14,505 nt of DNA from Flavobacteriaceae bacterium (GTDB lineage: Bacteria > Bacteroidota > Bacteroidia > Flavobacteriales > Flavobacteriaceae): assembly GCA_020347545.1 (NCBI GenBank), contig CP070731.1:2310649-2325153 (forward strand), read 5' to 3'. The notes beneath the pieces are model-generated. The model did not search any database and was not told the origin of the DNA. It worked only from the letters and a program-made list of their open reading frames with translations. The position numbers and the translations under genes are program-made. This document shows, one piece after another, positions 13,481-14,505 of the stretch; position 1 is the first letter of the stretch; every line of letters begins with the position of its first letter.

Positions 13481-13837
13481 TTATGGTTTGGACTCAAAAT
13501 GTTCTTTTAAGGCACTGAGGTTTTTTTTATCACTTCCAATAAATATATGGTCGCCATCTACGATGACGGGCCTTTTTAAAAAAGTGTAATCACTAAGGAT
13601 TAATTGTTTATAGTCTAATTCATCAAGAAGTTGATCTTTAAGCCCCATAGCTTTATACTTTTTTGCTCTTCTGCTAAACAAAGACTCATAGCTACCCGAA
13701 AGTCGCTTCAGCTCATCCAATTGATCATTTGTTAAGGATTCGGATTTTATTTCCTGAAAGGTAAATCCCTCGACTGAAAGTGACTTAATGATTCTTTTAC
13801 AGGTGTCACATGTTTTCAGGAAGTAAATTTTTTTCAT
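13481..13837 (-). CDS. ArsC/Spx-family thioredoxin-fold protein
   Basis: A 118-residue cytoplasmic protein of the arsenate reductase-like (ArsC/Spx/YffB) family. The first strand leads into the redox motif CDTC (residues 10-13, in YFLKTCDTCKRI). The middle reads SLFSRRAKKYKAMGLKDQLLDELDY (52-76), and the C-terminal half has LSDYTFLKRPVIVDGDHIFIGSDKKN (81-106), with the conserved cis-proline in RPV. True E. coli-type ArsC uses three arginines; here SRR and KRP supply candidates for two, while the third position reads IGSD, so arsenate reduction is doubtful. A regulator of Spx type or a general redox protein fits equally well, since YffB-like and Spx-like members are common and little studied in Bacteroidota. 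No ars genes are nearby. It is divergent from the DinB-like gene. Confidence 0.85.
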   Translation of the reverse strand: MKKIYFLKTCDTCKRIIKSLSVEGFTFQEIKSESLTNDQLDELKRLSGSYESLFSRRAKKYKAMGLKDQLLDELDYKQLILSDYTFLKRPVIVDGDHIFIGSDKKNLSALKEHFESKP

Positions 13838-13857
13838 TTATATTGTGACTTAATCAA

Positions 13858-13885
13858 TTGTTAAGAATAAAGTTACTTATTTTTG
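13858..13885 (+). promoter_or_regulatory. Promoter of the DinB-like gene: TTG, 17-base spacer, TATTTTTG
   Basis: TTG at 13858-13860 and TATTTTTG at 13878-13885 fit both promoter halves. The ATG at 13901 follows 15 bases later. A TTG at 13883, in frame with the gene, lies inside the -7 element, so it cannot be the start if this promoter is used. Inverted-repeat arms AATTGTT (13856-13862) and AACAATT (13886-13892) flank the core. Confidence 0.65.
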
Positions 13886-13900
13886 AACAATTTTAAAGTT

Positions 13901-14356
13901 ATGGAAAAATTATTTGAAACCGCTATTTTCACAAGACAATCGATGTTAAAGATTCTCAAGAGTAAATCCTATGAGGATCTGGTAAAAATTCCTTCGGGGT
14001 TTAACAATTCAATTTTTTGGAATATTGCGCATCTTTTAATAACCCAGCAGTTATTGTTTTATAAGCTATCGGGCAAGGCCTTAATGATAGATTCCGAGCT
14101 GGTCGATAAATACGGTAAGGGCAGTATCGCAACTGAAAAAGTAAGCCCATCGGATATTGACTATGTGAAGGATCATTTGGTATCAGCCATGGAAAAAACA
14201 AGTGACGATTATGAAAAAGGGATTTTCGATCAAATGGATACTTATAAGACAAGCACAGGAATTGAATTAACAAATATTGAAGACGTAATTAGTTTCAGTA
14301 CCTTTCACGATGGAATACATCTTGGAATTGTATTGGCCTTATTAAAAGTGATTTAA
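13901..14356 (+). CDS. DinB/YfiT-like four-helix-bundle protein
   Basis: From ATG 13901 the protein has 151 residues, normal for the DinB superfamily of four-helix-bundle, often metal-binding proteins. The metal triad is visible as His44 (NIAHLLITQQ), His136 and His140 (FHDGIHLG), the usual positions at the end of helix 2 and in helix 4. Members include bacillithiol and mycothiol-dependent S-transferases and DNA-damage-induced proteins, but many, including this one, have no assigned reaction. An upstream in-frame TTG (13883) would add six residues, but it lies inside the promoter element, so ATG is preferred. The next gene, a transsulfuration-type enzyme, starts 9 bases after its stop on the same strand, so the two are probably one operon and a thiol- or sulfur-related role is conceivable. 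Confidence 0.88.
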   Translation: MEKLFETAIFTRQSMLKILKSKSYEDLVKIPSGFNNSIFWNIAHLLITQQLLFYKLSGKALMIDSELVDKYGKGSIATEKVSPSDIDYVKDHLVSAMEKTSDDYEKGIFDQMDTYKTSTGIELTNIEDVISFSTFHDGIHLGIVLALLKVI

Positions 14357-14365
14357 ATCAAATCT

Positions 14366-14505
14366 ATGAAGTTTAATACAAAAGTGATTCACGGAAATCA
14401 GGAGCATGATCCAAGTACGGGGGCTGTTATGCCGCCTATTTATCAAACCTCGACGTATGCCCAGAGTACTCCTGGGGCACATAAGGGCTATGAATATTCC
14501 AGAAC
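14366..14505 (+). CDS. Cystathionine gamma-synthase/lyase-type PLP enzyme, N-terminus only
   Basis: The first 46 codons are present before the window ends. They read MKFNTKVIHGNQEHDPSTGA, then VMPPIYQTSTYAQSTPGAHKGYEYSR. This is the N-terminal arm of the Cys/Met-metabolism PLP-dependent family (fold type I). The P-P-I-Y-Q-T-S-T-Y segment is a family hallmark, and the YxYSR motif supplies the tyrosine and arginine that bind the PLP phosphate of the neighbouring subunit. The PLP lysine and specificity residues lie beyond the window, so cystathionine gamma-synthase, cystathionine gamma-lyase and related gamma-elimination enzymes cannot be told apart. It sits 9 bases after the DinB-like gene and is likely co-transcribed with it. 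Confidence 0.92.
   Translation, partial: MKFNTKVIHGNQEHDPSTGAVMPPIYQTSTYAQSTPGAHKGYEYSR

Noticed and set aside
13883..13900. TTG start for the DinB-like protein, adding six residues
   Set aside because: The TTG is part of the -7 promoter element TATTTTTG, so a transcript from that promoter would not contain it; the ATG at 13901 fits better.
10970..14505. Idea that the acidic protein, AsmA-like protein, ArsC-like protein and DinB-like protein form a defence or transport system
   Set aside because: Gene directions differ, there is no nuclease, ATPase, transposase or other effector, and each gene has a plausible separate role.

Overview
The window reads as chromosomal DNA of a member of the Bacteroidota, most likely family Flavobacteriaceae. 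The evidence is AT-rich sequence, protein sequences that resemble flavobacterial versions (thymidine kinase, GH3, YicC-Gmk-NadD, a DPP IV-type peptidase with its signal peptide), weak or absent Shine-Dalgarno sequences, and repeated matches to the Bacteroidota promoter element TAnnTTTG just before start codons. I cannot name a genus. The window is densely coded, with no non-genic gap above 300 bases, and almost all of it is housekeeping DNA. I see no tRNA, rRNA, CRISPR array, insertion sequence, phage gene or toxin-antitoxin pair.

Layout. 1-709 (-): N-terminal third of a secreted DPP IV-like peptidase, cut by the window edge. 977-2254 (+): class II HMG-CoA reductase, pointing to the mevalonate route to isoprenoids. 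2364-2972 (+): Mn-type superoxide dismutase with a clear promoter and terminator. 3076-3969 (+): EamA transporter. 4041-6066 (+): compact operon yicC-gmk-nadD (RNA turnover, GDP synthesis, NAD synthesis). 6154-7011 (+): membrane-anchored M23 peptidase. 7050-8558 (+): GH3-family acyl-adenylating protein with a GTG start. A strong palindromic terminator at 8587-8622 closes this rightward block. 8663-10825 (-): mscL, alr and tdk, with tdk and alr overlapping by 8 bases. 10970-11746 (+): acidic unknown protein with a tandem pentapeptide repeat. 11747-13837 (-): AsmA-like anchored protein and an ArsC/Spx-like protein. 13901-14505 (+): DinB-like protein and the start of a transsulfuration-type PLP enzyme.

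How the genes relate. Most neighbours are unrelated basic functions: nucleotide supply (gmk, tdk), cofactor supply (nadD), envelope and wall (alr, M23 peptidase, mscL, AsmA-like protein), stress (sodA) and lipid precursors (HMG-CoA reductase). I did not find a convincing new multi-gene system. The items most worth a second look are: the leader of the acidic protein with four alternating complementary pentamers; a GH3 gene that appears leaderless; a thymidine kinase that has lost three of four structural zinc ligands; an inverted repeat over the arsC-like/dinB-like divergent promoter; and the GH3 protein itself, whose bacterial substrate is unknown to me.
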